Origin: Deinococcus marmoris
GTDB taxonomy: Bacteria; Deinococcota; Deinococci; Deinococcales; Deinococcaceae
Length of the DNA: 64,000 nt
Assembly (NCBI RefSeq): GCF_001949125.1
Contig: NZ_MSTI01000062.1
Location: 1-64,000 of the forward strand
Direction of reading: 5' to 3'
Positions 9,330 through 17,207 of this stretch are shown piece by piece. The notes under the pieces were generated by a model. That model made no database searches. It was not told the origin of the DNA and worked only from the letters and a program-made list of their open reading frames with translations. The first letter of the stretch is position 1. Each line of letters begins with the position of its first letter. The position numbers were made by a program, and so were the translations under genes.

Positions 9330-10142
9330 GGGTTGTGGCAAGTTGTTTTGGTAGGGTGGCGCGGTGTTGAGCGGTCAGAAGCTTCCCAGATATCGGTTCC
9401 CTCGTGAGGTCATCGGGTACGCCGTGTGGCTATATCACCGGTTTACGCTGAGCTATCGGGATGTTGAATAACTCCTGCTGGAACGAGGGATCTGCGTCAC
9501 CCGCGAGTCAATCCGCAGCTGGTGCATCAAGTTCAGCGACGTATTCGCCCAGGGTCTGCGCCATCGGGAGTCCCGACGGGGTTCCCGATGGCATCTCGAC
9601 GAAATGCATGTGGACGTGGGCGGCATCACTCACTGGTTGTGGCGGGCGATTGATGAATATGGCATCGTGCTGGACGTTGTCCTTCAGCGGCACCGCGATA
9701 CTGAGGCAGCCAAGTCCTTCTTTGTCCGCCTCCTGGGTGAGCACGACATTCCAGAGACGGTCCACACTGACAAGCTCTGGAGTTATGGGGCGGCCCTTCG
9801 TGAGCTTCCCGTGCTCCACAGTGTGGAGCACGTCCAGGTGGTCTCCACGGCCCGCTGCAACAACCTCGTGGAGCAATCTCACCGTCCCACCCGACGACAA
9901 GAGCGCCAGCAACGCGGCTTCAGATCACGACGACGCGCACAGGGATTTCTCGACCTGCACGCCCGCGTTACGAATCTGCACTACCCGGCCCGCTGCACCG
10001 TACCAGCTCATCACCGTCGCCACCACTTACAACAGGCGTTCACGCTATGGCGCGAAGTGGTGCGGCAGACGGCCTGAACTTCAGGCCGCCTGCGATGCTG
10101 AGGCGCTTTGGGTGCTGAGGAAACAACAACTTGCCACAACCC
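9330..10142 (+). mobile_element. IS6-family element, inactive
   Basis: The inverted ends match over about 17 bp: GGGTTGTGGCAAGTTGTT at 9330 and its complement ending at 10142. The length of about 813 bp is typical of IS6. No 8-bp target duplication is present (TGTGCAAA left, CCAGGACT right). The right end abuts a truncated IS1595 element exactly, which suggests a cointegrate or deletion event typical of IS6. Confidence 0.85.
9364..10077 (+). pseudogene. IS6-family transposase with an internal stop
   Basis: The frame begins at GTG 9364 and encodes RYRFPREVIGYAVWLYHRFT, the usual IS6 N-terminal helix region. It is interrupted by TAA at 9469-9471, codon 36, where family members have an acidic residue (DVE-stop-LLLERGI). 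It then continues without further lesions. The DDE residues are present: Asp in RWHLDEMHVDVGG, Asp in ETVHTDKLWSYG, and Glu in NLVEQSHRPTRRQE. It is about 237 codons. Restart from ATG 9604 would lack the N-terminal domain. Confidence 0.85.
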
Positions 10143-10758
10143 CCAGGACTGGTGGCTTGTCGGACGCGGCAGTGCCGCGTCCTCGCTTGCCTTTCAAACG
10201 TCGTCTGCGGCCAGGCCGAGATTTTTTTTCACCAGATCGCTTTGCCCCTTGTGCCCCGCCACCAGATACACCTCGTCGATCTCGACCGTGCCGGCGAGGG
10301 GAGGCGTGATGGACGCCTCCACCACGCCTTGCCGGAGACTTCGGGTCATGTTCTGAGCATCATCTTCGTTCAGGCCGAGTTCATGCGCAATCTGACGGTG
10401 ACTCAGATTGAGGCCCATCAGATAGAGGCAGCGGTCAAGCGTCGTCATCGGCGCTGCTCTGACCAAGAAAGCCACCCACTGCCGGAGGGGGTGGTGGTGG
10501 CCGGCAAAGACCGTGCCGGTCAGGTCATCGAACTTCCGCTGGCAATTCAGACAGCGATTTCGCTGTCTGAACCGCTGGGTGTCTCCCGGCCTTGTTTGAC
10601 GACATGCGGTGCGTGGCAGTGCGGGCATGTCACGCCACCGGGCCAACGGAGTTCCCGCACGACTTTGAAGCATTATTCATCGTCCAGGAGCTGAATCAAA
10701 TTCAGCATGCCGACAGTTTACCAGAGCGTTCTCAGCTCCCTGGAATCCAGGAAGAGCC
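10143..10758 (-). mobile_element. truncated IS1595-family element (copy 1)
   Basis: Only the 5' part of the element remains. Its outer end at 10758 is the same inverted repeat (GGCTCTTCCTGGATTCCAGG) as in the complete copy at 40837-41877. The inner end is cut at the IS6 boundary. It holds transposase codons 10194-10673 (minus), covering a zinc-ribbon remnant and the start of the DDE domain (GTVEIDEVYLVAGHKGQSDL). It shares with the other copy an in-frame TAA, a frameshift, and a run of eight A at 10222-10229 (T on this strand), after which the frame must change. Confidence 0.85.
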
Positions 10759-11015
10759 AAGATTTAATCGGAGTCCGTATGACACGCACACGACTGATCC
10801 GCACGCTGGTGGACCTTTCTGACACAGGGCTGGCCCGGCCTTCAGGTACAACCATCTGTGTTCCTGGAGCCCCACACCCACCAGTAATGCCCTGGTAATG
10901 ACTGACAACTACGTTCAGAGTGCAGCGCTGGGTTCAGGACAAGCGGGTTCACTTCTGAACGGTGCTGAACACGCCTGGAAGGGATCACCACCTTCAGGTT
11001 CAACGGAGGTCCAAG

Positions 11016-11747
11016 ATGAAAAAGACGAGCAATCAACTGCTGATCGGCACCGGACTGCTCCTGTTCGGCCTCATAGGAAGCGTGTTCGCCCAGAGCATGA
11101 TGGGTCAGCCGGGAAACGGTGGGATGAGACAGGGGAATGGCCAGGGGATGATGGGCGGCAATGGCGCCAGTGTGGGAATGATGGGAGACAACGGCATGGG
11201 CAGCACAATGATGGGCCTCTACGCGCCCTCGTCACGCCCCATCTCACAGGACGAGGCCCGGCGGCGCGCACAGGGATTCGCGGGTCGGTACAGCGCTCAG
11301 GTCAAGATCAGGGACTTCATGGTCTTCGCCGAAAATGACTACTTCCAGGTGGTGGACGTTGCAACTGGCGCAGGCCTGGCCGAGGTGCTGGTCAACCGCT
11401 ATACCGGGGTGGTCCAGCCTGAACCCGGCCCGAACATGCTTTGGAACACCCGCTTCGGCATGCAGGGCGGCCAGTTTGGCAACGGCATGATGGGCGGCCT
11501 CAACCAGGGCCGTCAGGTTCCTGTAGCCCCGGCCCGATATACCCAGACGGCAGCACAGAAGCTCGCCAGCACCTTTGTGGCCGGATACCTGCCCGGAAGC
11601 AAGGTGTTTGAAGGGATGCCGTTTCCTGGGTACTACACCTTCGATTATGGGCGGAAGGCCACCGAAGGCATGCTGTCGATCAATGCCTTCACCGGAGAAG
11701 TCTGGGTGCACGGCTGGCACGGCGCTTATCTCGGTGAGGTCAAGTAG
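11016..11747 (+). CDS. secreted Met-rich protein with PepSY-like domains
   Basis: This encodes 243 residues. The start is supported by GGAGGT seven bases upstream. A signal peptide ends near GSVFAQS. It is followed by a Met/Gly/Asn/Gln-rich stretch (about residues 25-70, with repeated MMG and GMMG units) of the kind that binds Cu(I) through thioether sulfurs. The rest has two PepSY-like units: PISQDEARRRAQGFAGRYSA...VNRYTGVVQPEPG near 78-145 and QKLASTFVAGYLPG...SINAFTGEVWVHGWHGAYL near 178-240. Family knowledge suggests an extracytoplasmic metal-binding protein. The copper role is inferred from composition and from the copper genes downstream. Confidence 0.65.
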   Translation: MKKTSNQLLIGTGLLLFGLIGSVFAQSMMGQPGNGGMRQGNGQGMMGGNGASVGMMGDNGMGSTMMGLYAPSSRPISQDEARRRAQGFAGRYSAQVKIRDFMVFAENDYFQVVDVATGAGLAEVLVNRYTGVVQPEPGPNMLWNTRFGMQGGQFGNGMMGGLNQGRQVPVAPARYTQTAAQKLASTFVAGYLPGSKVFEGMPFPGYYTFDYGRKATEGMLSINAFTGEVWVHGWHGAYLGEVK

Positions 11748-11772
11748 ACCCGTGCCGATTCAGGAGGGTCAA

Positions 11773-12058
11773 ATGACCGACTTTGCCGTCAAGCGAACTT
11801 TTGAAGCCGATCCGGCTTCGGGGCCGTGTGGTTGGGCCTAGGGCCAGCTCGCCGGATCTGGCTCGACAGGCCCTCGAACTCGACCCGAGCATCGTCGCCC
11901 TGCTGCCCTGTGGCGCGTTCGTGATCGGCACGCAGAACGGCACGGAGGTGGGCTTTCTCAACCCGGCCCTGGCCCTCGGATTGACGGACAATGAGGCGCT
12001 CGGCCCACTCGGGGTCCAGGCCAGGGCAATGCTTCAACGGGTGCTGGCCGAGGTGTGA
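11773..12058 (+). pseudogene. DUF302 protein with internal deletion and frame change
   Basis: The ATG at 11773 follows AGGAGG and encodes MTDFAVKRTFEAD, the usual DUF302 N-terminus. The frame then breaks at about residue 14. A different frame encodes the typical C-terminal half: LARQALELDPSIVALLPC...GTEVGFLNPALALGLTDNEA. The middle of the domain, normally about 40 residues, is missing. DUF302 proteins often accompany sulfur or copper genes, but this copy cannot fold normally. Confidence 0.75.
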
Positions 12059-12218
12059 TGCGGCGAGATCCTGATCCGCTCAACCACACCCTGAATGCTG
12101 GGCGCGAATCCATGATCCAGATCCCTTCATCCACGCGAAGACCTGGCAGACCCCGGGCGCAACCTGCCGGGAACAGCGTCAACCTCAAACGGTCACTCAA
12201 GAGAACAAAGGAGTCAAG

Positions 12219-12464
12219 ATGAACGGTTACGGCTATGGGATGGATTCGGGAGGATTTGGATGGATCGGCATGCTGCTGTTTATGGTGGTGATCATCGTCG
12301 GGCTGGTGGTGCTGGTCCGCGCCCTCAACCAGGGTTCGCATGGGGGTCATGCGGGCAGCGTGTTCGACACGGACCGCACCCTTCAGATTGCCCGGGAGCG
12401 GTTTGCCCGGGGTGAACTGACCAAAGAGCAGTTCGAGACCCTCAAGCGCGATCTCGGACACTGA
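12219..12464 (+). CDS. small membrane protein with SHOCT domain
   Basis: This encodes 81 residues. A Gly/Tyr-rich N-terminus leads into one transmembrane helix (IGMLLFMVVIIVGLVVLVRAL, about 17-37). A His/Gly linker and a C-terminal SHOCT domain follow (LQIARERFARGELTKEQFET, about 56-75). SHOCT domains are short oligomerisation modules on membrane proteins. Such proteins are common beside copper-export genes, though a direct role is not established. An AAAGGAG site precedes the start, and a strong hairpin follows. Confidence 0.8.
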   Translation: MNGYGYGMDSGGFGWIGMLLFMVVIIVGLVVLVRALNQGSHGGHAGSVFDTDRTLQIARERFARGELTKEQFETLKRDLGH

Positions 12465-12491
12465 CCGGCTGGCGTGGATTGGCGGCTCCGG

Positions 12492-12531
12492 CGCTACCGC
12501 CCAGGCTGCGTTTGATCAGCCTGGGCGGTAG
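12492..12531. terminator. strong hairpin after the SHOCT gene
   Basis: A perfect 16-bp stem (12492-12507 with 12516-12531) encloses an 8-base loop. No T run follows, so it may protect mRNA ends or act as a weak terminator. Confidence 0.6.
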
Positions 12532-12569
12532 CAAGGTCTCTCGCCCACACCTGTGTCAAGGAAAAGTCT

Positions 12570-13046
12570 ATGCAAATGAAAGAAGTGATGACCGGCAACC
12601 CCGCCTGCTGCCTGCCTGACACGCCCCTGCCAGAAGCGGCCCGCACGATGGAACGACACGACTGCGGCTGTCTACCTGTGGTGGAAAAATAGAAAAACAG
12701 AAACCCTATCGGAATGATCATTGACCGGGACATTGCCGTGCGTGGCGTGACACAGAAAAAGGACGCCAATAATACGGATTCCGTATAACATGAAAGCGGC
12801 TGAGTGCCTGTCCAGCTTCGTCGTGACCGTCACCCCAGACGACAGTGAGAATGACTGCTGTAAGGTGACGGCGGACAATCAGGTACGAAGGGGTGCCGTT
12901 GTAGACGACCAGGGCGGTTGCTGCGGGCTGGTGTGACAAGCCGACGTCGCCCTCGACACCAACAGCAAGGTCGTGGGGAAAGTTTCCCGGTCGACGGACA
13001 GTTCGAATAGCCTTCAGGGCACGTCCATCTGTTTTTTGGGGACGTA
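12570..13046 (+). pseudogene. decayed CBS-domain protein
   Basis: Translation from ATG 12570 gives MQMKEVMTGNPACCLPDTPL followed by PEAARTMERHDCGCLPVVE, a clear first CBS motif. A TAG then interrupts before GMIIDRDIAVRG. After a frame change near 12790 the second CBS repeat is readable (VTVTPDDSENDCCKVTADNQ, AVVDDQGGCCGLV-stop-QADVALDTNSKVVGKVSR). There are at least two stops and one frameshift. Intact relatives are small two-CBS proteins that sense adenine nucleotides. This copy is dead. Confidence 0.85.
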
Positions 13047-13081
13047 ACAAGGCGTCCCTGACTTCAAGGAGGAGAGCCAGC

Positions 13082-13705
13082 GTGGCGAATTCCGAGCGCG
13101 TCCAACACCTGTATGACCGGGCCGCAAAACGGTACGACGCCGTGACACGCCAGGCAACACTGAACGCGCTGCGCGCCAGATTGCTTTCCGGTGCCTTCGG
13201 CGACGTGCTGGAACTTGGGGTGGGAACGGGCGCGACCTTCGCGCATTATCCGCTGTCCCTACACAGCCTCACCGCCCTGGACGTCAGCGGCGCGATGCTC
13301 CGAGGTGCGCGAGTGAAGGCGCTGCCTCTGCCGTTCCCCGTTCGGCTGATGCAGCGCGACTTTCAAACCCTGCCATTTCCTGAAGGCAGCTTCGACACGG
13401 CTGTCAGCTCTCTGGCGCTGTGCGGCATACCCGATCCACAGCGCCTGTTCTCCGAGCTGCGCCGGGTCTTGCGTCCGGGCGGCCAACTCCTCGCGCTGGA
13501 ACATGTTCGCCCACCCAATGCGCTGCTCGCCAGCGTCGCCAACCTGCTTGATCCGCTGTTCGATCACGTCGTCGGGTGCCATCTGAACCGGCCCACATCC
13601 GAGTTGCTGCACAACGCTGGCTTTCGGGTCGAAGTGCGGGAACGCCGCCTGGGAGGCATTCTCGTCGCGCTCAAAGCCACGCCCGAACAGGACGGTAGCG
13701 CATGA
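13082..13705 (+). CDS. class I SAM-dependent methyltransferase
   Basis: This encodes 207 residues. It starts at GTG 13082 after a strong AAGGAGGAG site. The Rossmann SAM site is intact: motif I VLELGVGTGATF (about 42-53), an acidic residue after beta-2 (LTALDVSGAML), and a post-motif with FDTAVSSLALCGIPDPQRLF and LRRVLRPGGQLLALEHV. The pattern is that of UbiE/phospholipid-type small-molecule methyltransferases. The substrate is not known. It overlaps the next gene by 4 bp (ATGA), so the two are translationally coupled. Confidence 0.85.
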   Translation: MANSERVQHLYDRAAKRYDAVTRQATLNALRARLLSGAFGDVLELGVGTGATFAHYPLSLHSLTALDVSGAMLRGARVKALPLPFPVRLMQRDFQTLPFPEGSFDTAVSSLALCGIPDPQRLFSELRRVLRPGGQLLALEHVRPPNALLASVANLLDPLFDHVVGCHLNRPTSELLHNAGFRVEVRERRLGGILVALKATPEQDGSA

Positions 13706-14160
13706 CGCCTGACCGGCTTGAATTGACGCAGGCGTTGCTGAGAGTCTACGGCGTGGCGTTCGCGCTTAACTTCGCATGGGAGATGCTGCAAATGCCGCTC
13801 TTCGGCGACATGGACTGGTCGCCTGCTTCATGGGTCCTGTGTGCGGCGGCCTCGCTTGGCGACGCGGCCTTTTCGGCCGCTGCCTACGCGGCACTTGCCG
13901 TGTGGCATCGGGACACCTGGTGGATACGCCGCCGGCGTCTCCTCGATCTGACGCTGGTGGTCATGGGCGGCACTTTGTCGGCTTTCCTCGGGGAGCGGAT
14001 CACGCTGGCCCTCGGCTGGTGGTCCTACCGTCCCCTGATGCCGCTCGTACCGGGGCTGGGCGTGGGTGTGGTGCCGTTCGTGCAACTGGCCGCGCTGACC
14101 GTCGTTACGTTTGAAATCATGCGCGCCTTCGGACCGGGCCGACGGACGCTTAGGAGCTGA
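13702..14160 (+). CDS. four-helix membrane protein, unknown function
   Basis: This encodes 152 residues and overlaps the methyltransferase stop. Hydrophobic helices lie near 15-30, 45-65, 84-104 and 118-142, separated by an Arg-rich loop (TWWIRRRRLL). Conserved-looking residues are NFAWEMLQMPLFG near the first helix and GWWSYRPLMPLVPGLGVG. The coupling suggests that it anchors the methyltransferase or supplies it with a membrane substrate. This is inferred from context only. Confidence 0.7.
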   Translation: MTPDRLELTQALLRVYGVAFALNFAWEMLQMPLFGDMDWSPASWVLCAAASLGDAAFSAAAYAALAVWHRDTWWIRRRRLLDLTLVVMGGTLSAFLGERITLALGWWSYRPLMPLVPGLGVGVVPFVQLAALTVVTFEIMRAFGPGRRTLRS

Positions 14161-14209
14161 AGGCTGGCCCCGGAGACGACTCGCTCCCACCTTACGGCCT
14201 GACTGACCT

Positions 14210-14400
14210 GTGTCTGGCCCCTCCGTCCTTGACTCCGCACCAGTCTCCCCTGGTTGTCATGTCCTGCTGGTCCTTCGCCCCGACATGGGTCATCCAGGCC
14301 AGCGCGATGCACAGCAATCCGAACAGTCTATATATCCGATCCGGTCCGCAGCCGTCGTGTGCAGACGCCTCAGGCCATCCGCGAGCGCTTTCACTCCCTG
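14210..14400 (-). pseudogene. remnant of a DDE transposase C-terminus
   Basis: The minus strand encodes ADRIYRLFGLLCIALAWMTH VG-like sequence split over two frames. It matches the closing helix of IS4-type transposases (compare [19 protein letters not shown] in the element at 42224-43427). No start or catalytic residues remain. The rest of 14161-14684 holds no gene I can support. Confidence 0.5.
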
Positions 14401-14684
14401 AAGTCGGCGTTTTGCGTCCACCCAATTGAATGGTCCCCATTCCATATTACCGCTGGATAGAGGCGGGGTTCGCACCTGAATACCCGGGCCACCGCAAAAG
14501 CTGCGGGATGGCCCAGCCCATCTTCCACGTCTGGCGAATTCTATTGCCCCCTGACAGCGGACGCCTGGCCCATCCCGCAGTCGAAAGCAGAGATTATCTG
14601 TGGCATAACGCCAGCTGGCGGTTCCCAATGGTTTTGTCAGGAGTGTCACCAAAATTCCTGAACGTCACACACCCTGCGGATGTT

Positions 14685-14717
14685 CAGCGGGCCGCCAGTG
14701 ACGTTGGCGGCCCGCTG
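14685..14717. terminator. hairpin downstream of the histidine kinase
   Basis: A 13-bp perfect stem (14685-14697 with 14705-14717) with a 7-base loop sits 10 bases past the kinase stop on the minus strand. There is no strong T run. Confidence 0.55.
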
Positions 14718-14726
14718 TTCCCTACG

Positions 14727-15887
14727 TCAGGCCATGTCCTGCTGGCCTGAACGCAGCCCGGACGCCGCCAGGGGAAGTTCCACGGTCACCGTGGTCCCGA
14801 CACCCACCTGACTGCTGAGTGAAACGCGTCCGCCCATGGCCTGGACCAGATGTTGCGAGACGGTTAAGCCCACGCCCACGCCCACGTTCTCTTCCGCGTC
14901 CCGCGCCCGCGACTGATCTGAACGGTAAAACCGCTCGAAGACGTGCGGCAGGTCCTGCTCACGGATGCCTTCACCTGTGTCCGTAACCGTGACCTGACCG
15001 CAGGTGGGCAGTCTGCTGACCTGCACCGTCACCCCGCCACCTGTGGTGTGCCGCAGGGCATTGGACAACAGGTTGACCAGCACCTGCATCAACCGGTCAG
15101 GATCAGCCAGGACCGCCGTTTCCTGCTGCACATCCAGTTTCAGGTCCAGGTCCTTCAAGGCAAAGGGGCGCTCAAACTGGGCGAGGGCGGCGCGCGTGAT
15201 CTCGCCCAGAATAACGGGCTGGTTGACCACCGACATCATTCCGGCCTCTGCCTGTGTGACCAGGGACAGGTCCTGCGTCAGCCGCTCCAGGCGGCGGATC
15301 TCGCGGAGGATGTCAGGAGCCGCCTCCTCGATGCTGAACACGCCGTCCAGCAGGCCCTCGGTCAGACCGCGCATACCTGTGAGCGGCGTGCGCAACTCGT
15401 GGGCGACGGTGCCGATCAGCTCGCGTCGCCGCTCCTCGGTGGCCTCCAGCGCCTGGGCCATGCGGTTAAAGCTGCTGGTCAACTCCCCCAGCTCGTCCCG
15501 GCCCATCTCCGGCAGCCGCTCGGCGTAGTGGCCCGCCGCGATGCGCGTGCTGGCGTGGCTCAGCCGCTGGACCGAGCGTAGGATCTGACGACTCACGAAC
15601 GCGCTCACGGCCAGGGACAGCATCAGCGTCGCCACACTTGCCACGAACAGTGCGCTGCCAAATGCCCCGGTAAAGCCGTCCGAGAGCTGGCGGCGCATTT
15701 CTGGAATATCGCGAATCCCAAACATCTGCATCATCTGCTTGATGTGCGTCTGGTAGAACAGCGGCGCGCTCCACTCCGCGATCAAGATCATGGTCACGGC
15801 GGACAGGACGATCACCAGCAGGTAAGACAGCAGCAATCTGGCCCGCAAGCCGGGGCTGGTGAACCGGGACCATCCGCTATTCGGCAT
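14727..15887 (-). CDS. sensor histidine kinase
   Basis: This encodes 386 residues. The start at 15887 overlaps the response-regulator stop by 11 bp. Two transmembrane helices (about 14-35 and 83-107) flank a short extracytoplasmic loop of about 45 residues. HAMP follows (SRQILRSVQRLSHASTRIAA), then the H-box with GTVAHELRTPLTG, and the ATPase N-box (LMQVLVNLLSNALRHT), G1 (VTDTGEGIREQDL), F (FERFYRSDQ) and G2 (VGVGVGLTVSQHLVQAMGG) boxes. The sensor loop contains several Met and His residues (HIKQMMQMFGIRDIPEMRR), which might sense metal. That is inference from composition and location in the metal island. Confidence 0.9.
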   Translation of the reverse strand: MPNSGWSRFTSPGLRARLLLSYLLVIVLSAVTMILIAEWSAPLFYQTHIKQMMQMFGIRDIPEMRRQLSDGFTGAFGSALFVASVATLMLSLAVSAFVSRQILRSVQRLSHASTRIAAGHYAERLPEMGRDELGELTSSFNRMAQALEATEERRRELIGTVAHELRTPLTGMRGLTEGLLDGVFSIEEAAPDILREIRRLERLTQDLSLVTQAEAGMMSVVNQPVILGEITRAALAQFERPFALKDLDLKLDVQQETAVLADPDRLMQVLVNLLSNALRHTTGGGVTVQVSRLPTCGQVTVTDTGEGIREQDLPHVFERFYRSDQSRARDAEENVGVGVGLTVSQHLVQAMGGRVSLSSQVGVGTTVTVELPLAASGLRSGQQDMA

Positions 15888-16578
15888 GGCCAAAGCGGTA
15901 GCCCACACCGCGCACGGCGTGAATGAGCCGGGGCGATTGCCCGGACTCCCCCAGTTGTTTGCGCAGGCTCACCATGTGGACGTCCACCACCCGGTCAATG
16001 CCCGGAAAGTCCTCGCCCCACACCCGCTCGATCAGCTCCGTGCGGGTGAAGACCCGCCCCGGAGTCTTGACCAGAACGTACAGGAGATCAAACTCCAGCG
16101 CGCTGAGATCCAGCCTTTGCCCGGCCAGGCGGGCCGTGCGCGTGACCGGATCAATGCGCATGTTCCCGTAGACCACGGCTGCCGGGGCCGCCTCACCGGA
16201 CACGCGCCGCAGCACGGCCTTGACCCGCGCCACGAGTTCGCGTGGACTGAACGGCTTGACCATGTAATCGTCCGCCCCCAGTTCCAGCCCCAGCACCCGG
16301 TCAAGCTCTTCTCCGCGTGCGGTCAGCAAGATGATGGGGACATCAGACACGGCGCGCAGCCGCTTGCAGATTTCCAGGCCGTCCAGTCTGGGCAGCATCA
16401 CATCGAGGACCACCAGCGCCAGGCCAGGAGCCTGCGCCGCCTGCAACCCGTCCAGACCGTCAGATGCAGTCAACACCTGGAAGCCCTCACGCTCCAGGTA
16501 GGCGGCCGCCACCTTGCGCACGCTGGGTTCGTCGTCGACCACCAGGATGGTTCTGGCCCCTTTTTCTGAATAGGTCAT
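15877..16578 (-). CDS. OmpR-family response regulator
   Basis: This encodes 233 residues. I chose the ATG at 16578 because GAGGACGG precedes it and the receiver domain begins at once (ILVVDDEPSVRK). The phosphoacceptor is Asp in ALVVLDVMLPRLDGL, and the conserved Lys is in YMVKPFSPREL. The C-terminal winged helix covers about 135-230 (LSALEFDLLYVL, ELIERVWGEDFPG, VVDVHMVSLRKQLG, IHAVRGVGYRFG). It partners the overlapping kinase. Its targets are probably local, but no binding site was identified. Confidence 0.92.
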   Translation of the reverse strand: MTYSEKGARTILVVDDEPSVRKVAAAYLEREGFQVLTASDGLDGLQAAQAPGLALVVLDVMLPRLDGLEICKRLRAVSDVPIILLTARGEELDRVLGLELGADDYMVKPFSPRELVARVKAVLRRVSGEAAPAAVVYGNMRIDPVTRTARLAGQRLDLSALEFDLLYVLVKTPGRVFTRTELIERVWGEDFPGIDRVVDVHMVSLRKQLGESGQSPRLIHAVRGVGYRFGHAE

Positions 16579-16609
16579 CCCGTCCTCACACCCTGAGTTG
16601 GCGCTGCGT

Positions 16610-17011
16610 TCAAAACGACACGCCAATCTTCCGGGCGTTCAAACGCAAACTGTCCCGGTTGAGGGGACCCGAGTGCTTGGCCTGCACGACGCCCTGCGCG
16701 TCAACGAAAAAGGTTTCTGGCACGCCAGCAACCCCAAAGTTGATGGCGGTTTGGGCTTGAGGGTCCAGGACACTGGGATAGGGTACGGCAAACTCCTGTT
16801 TGAACGCCCGCGCCGCGTCCGCCCGGTCCTGAAAGACCACACCTATCCCCCGGACGTTCCGGGCCTGCTGGGCAAATTCCCGGAGCAGCGGGGCTTCCTC
16901 CCGACAGGGGACGCACCACGACGCCCAGAAATTGATCACGGTGGGCTTGCCTGCCTGCCCGCCCAGGCTGAGGGACTGACCGCTGAGGGTCACCAGCGTA
17001 AACGCCGGCAC
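16610..17011 (-). CDS. thioredoxin-like (TlpA/CcmG) protein, 5' truncated
   Basis: The frame encodes a TlpA-type fold: PTVINFWASWCVPCREEAPL with the CxxC redox pair, GIGVVFQDRADAARAF, and GVAGVPETFFVDAQGVV with the cis-Pro. The reading frame continues upstream through KPNAGPGSPLIGQPVPAFTL to about 17050, as in CcmG proteins, but no start codon, signal peptide or membrane anchor remains. The opposite strand there carries the tail of another truncated gene, so a rearrangement probably removed both 5' ends. Translation from GTG 17011 would give a 133-residue cytoplasmic protein. It lies 31 bp upstream of the response regulator. Confidence 0.7.
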   Translation of the reverse strand: MPAFTLVTLSGQSLSLGGQAGKPTVINFWASWCVPCREEAPLLREFAQQARNVRGIGVVFQDRADAARAFKQEFAVPYPSVLDPQAQTAINFGVAGVPETFFVDAQGVVQAKHSGPLNRDSLRLNARKIGVSF

Positions 17012-17069
17012 CGGCTGTCCAATCAGGGGAGAACCTGGCCCAGCGTTGGGCTTAAAACCTGTACCGCAG

Positions 17070-17207
17070 GAGGCATTTGAGGCCTGGCTCGAGACCGGTC
17101 AGTTCACAGATATTCCGACGTTGGCCCGCCGCGCGCTCAAGCTTTACCCGGCCAGCAAGGAACTCCTGCGCTTCCAGGCCCAGGTCAGCCAGCAGGTGGG
17201 CCAGTGA
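17070..17207 (+). pseudogene. C-terminal fragment of an unidentified gene
   Basis: The open frame encodes EAFEAWLETGQFTDIPTLAR followed by RALKLYPASKELLRFQAQVS and QQVGQ, then TGA at 17205-17207. It looks like the last TPR-like helices of a larger protein. The stop overlaps the GTG start of the C39-like peptidase (GTGA), so it was the upstream member of that operon. Its 5' part is lost at the junction with the truncated thioredoxin gene. Confidence 0.55.

Noticed and set aside
16610..17080. Plus-strand 160-codon frame opposite the thioredoxin-like gene
   Set aside because: The minus strand shows a clear CxxC thioredoxin fold. The plus frame has no motif.
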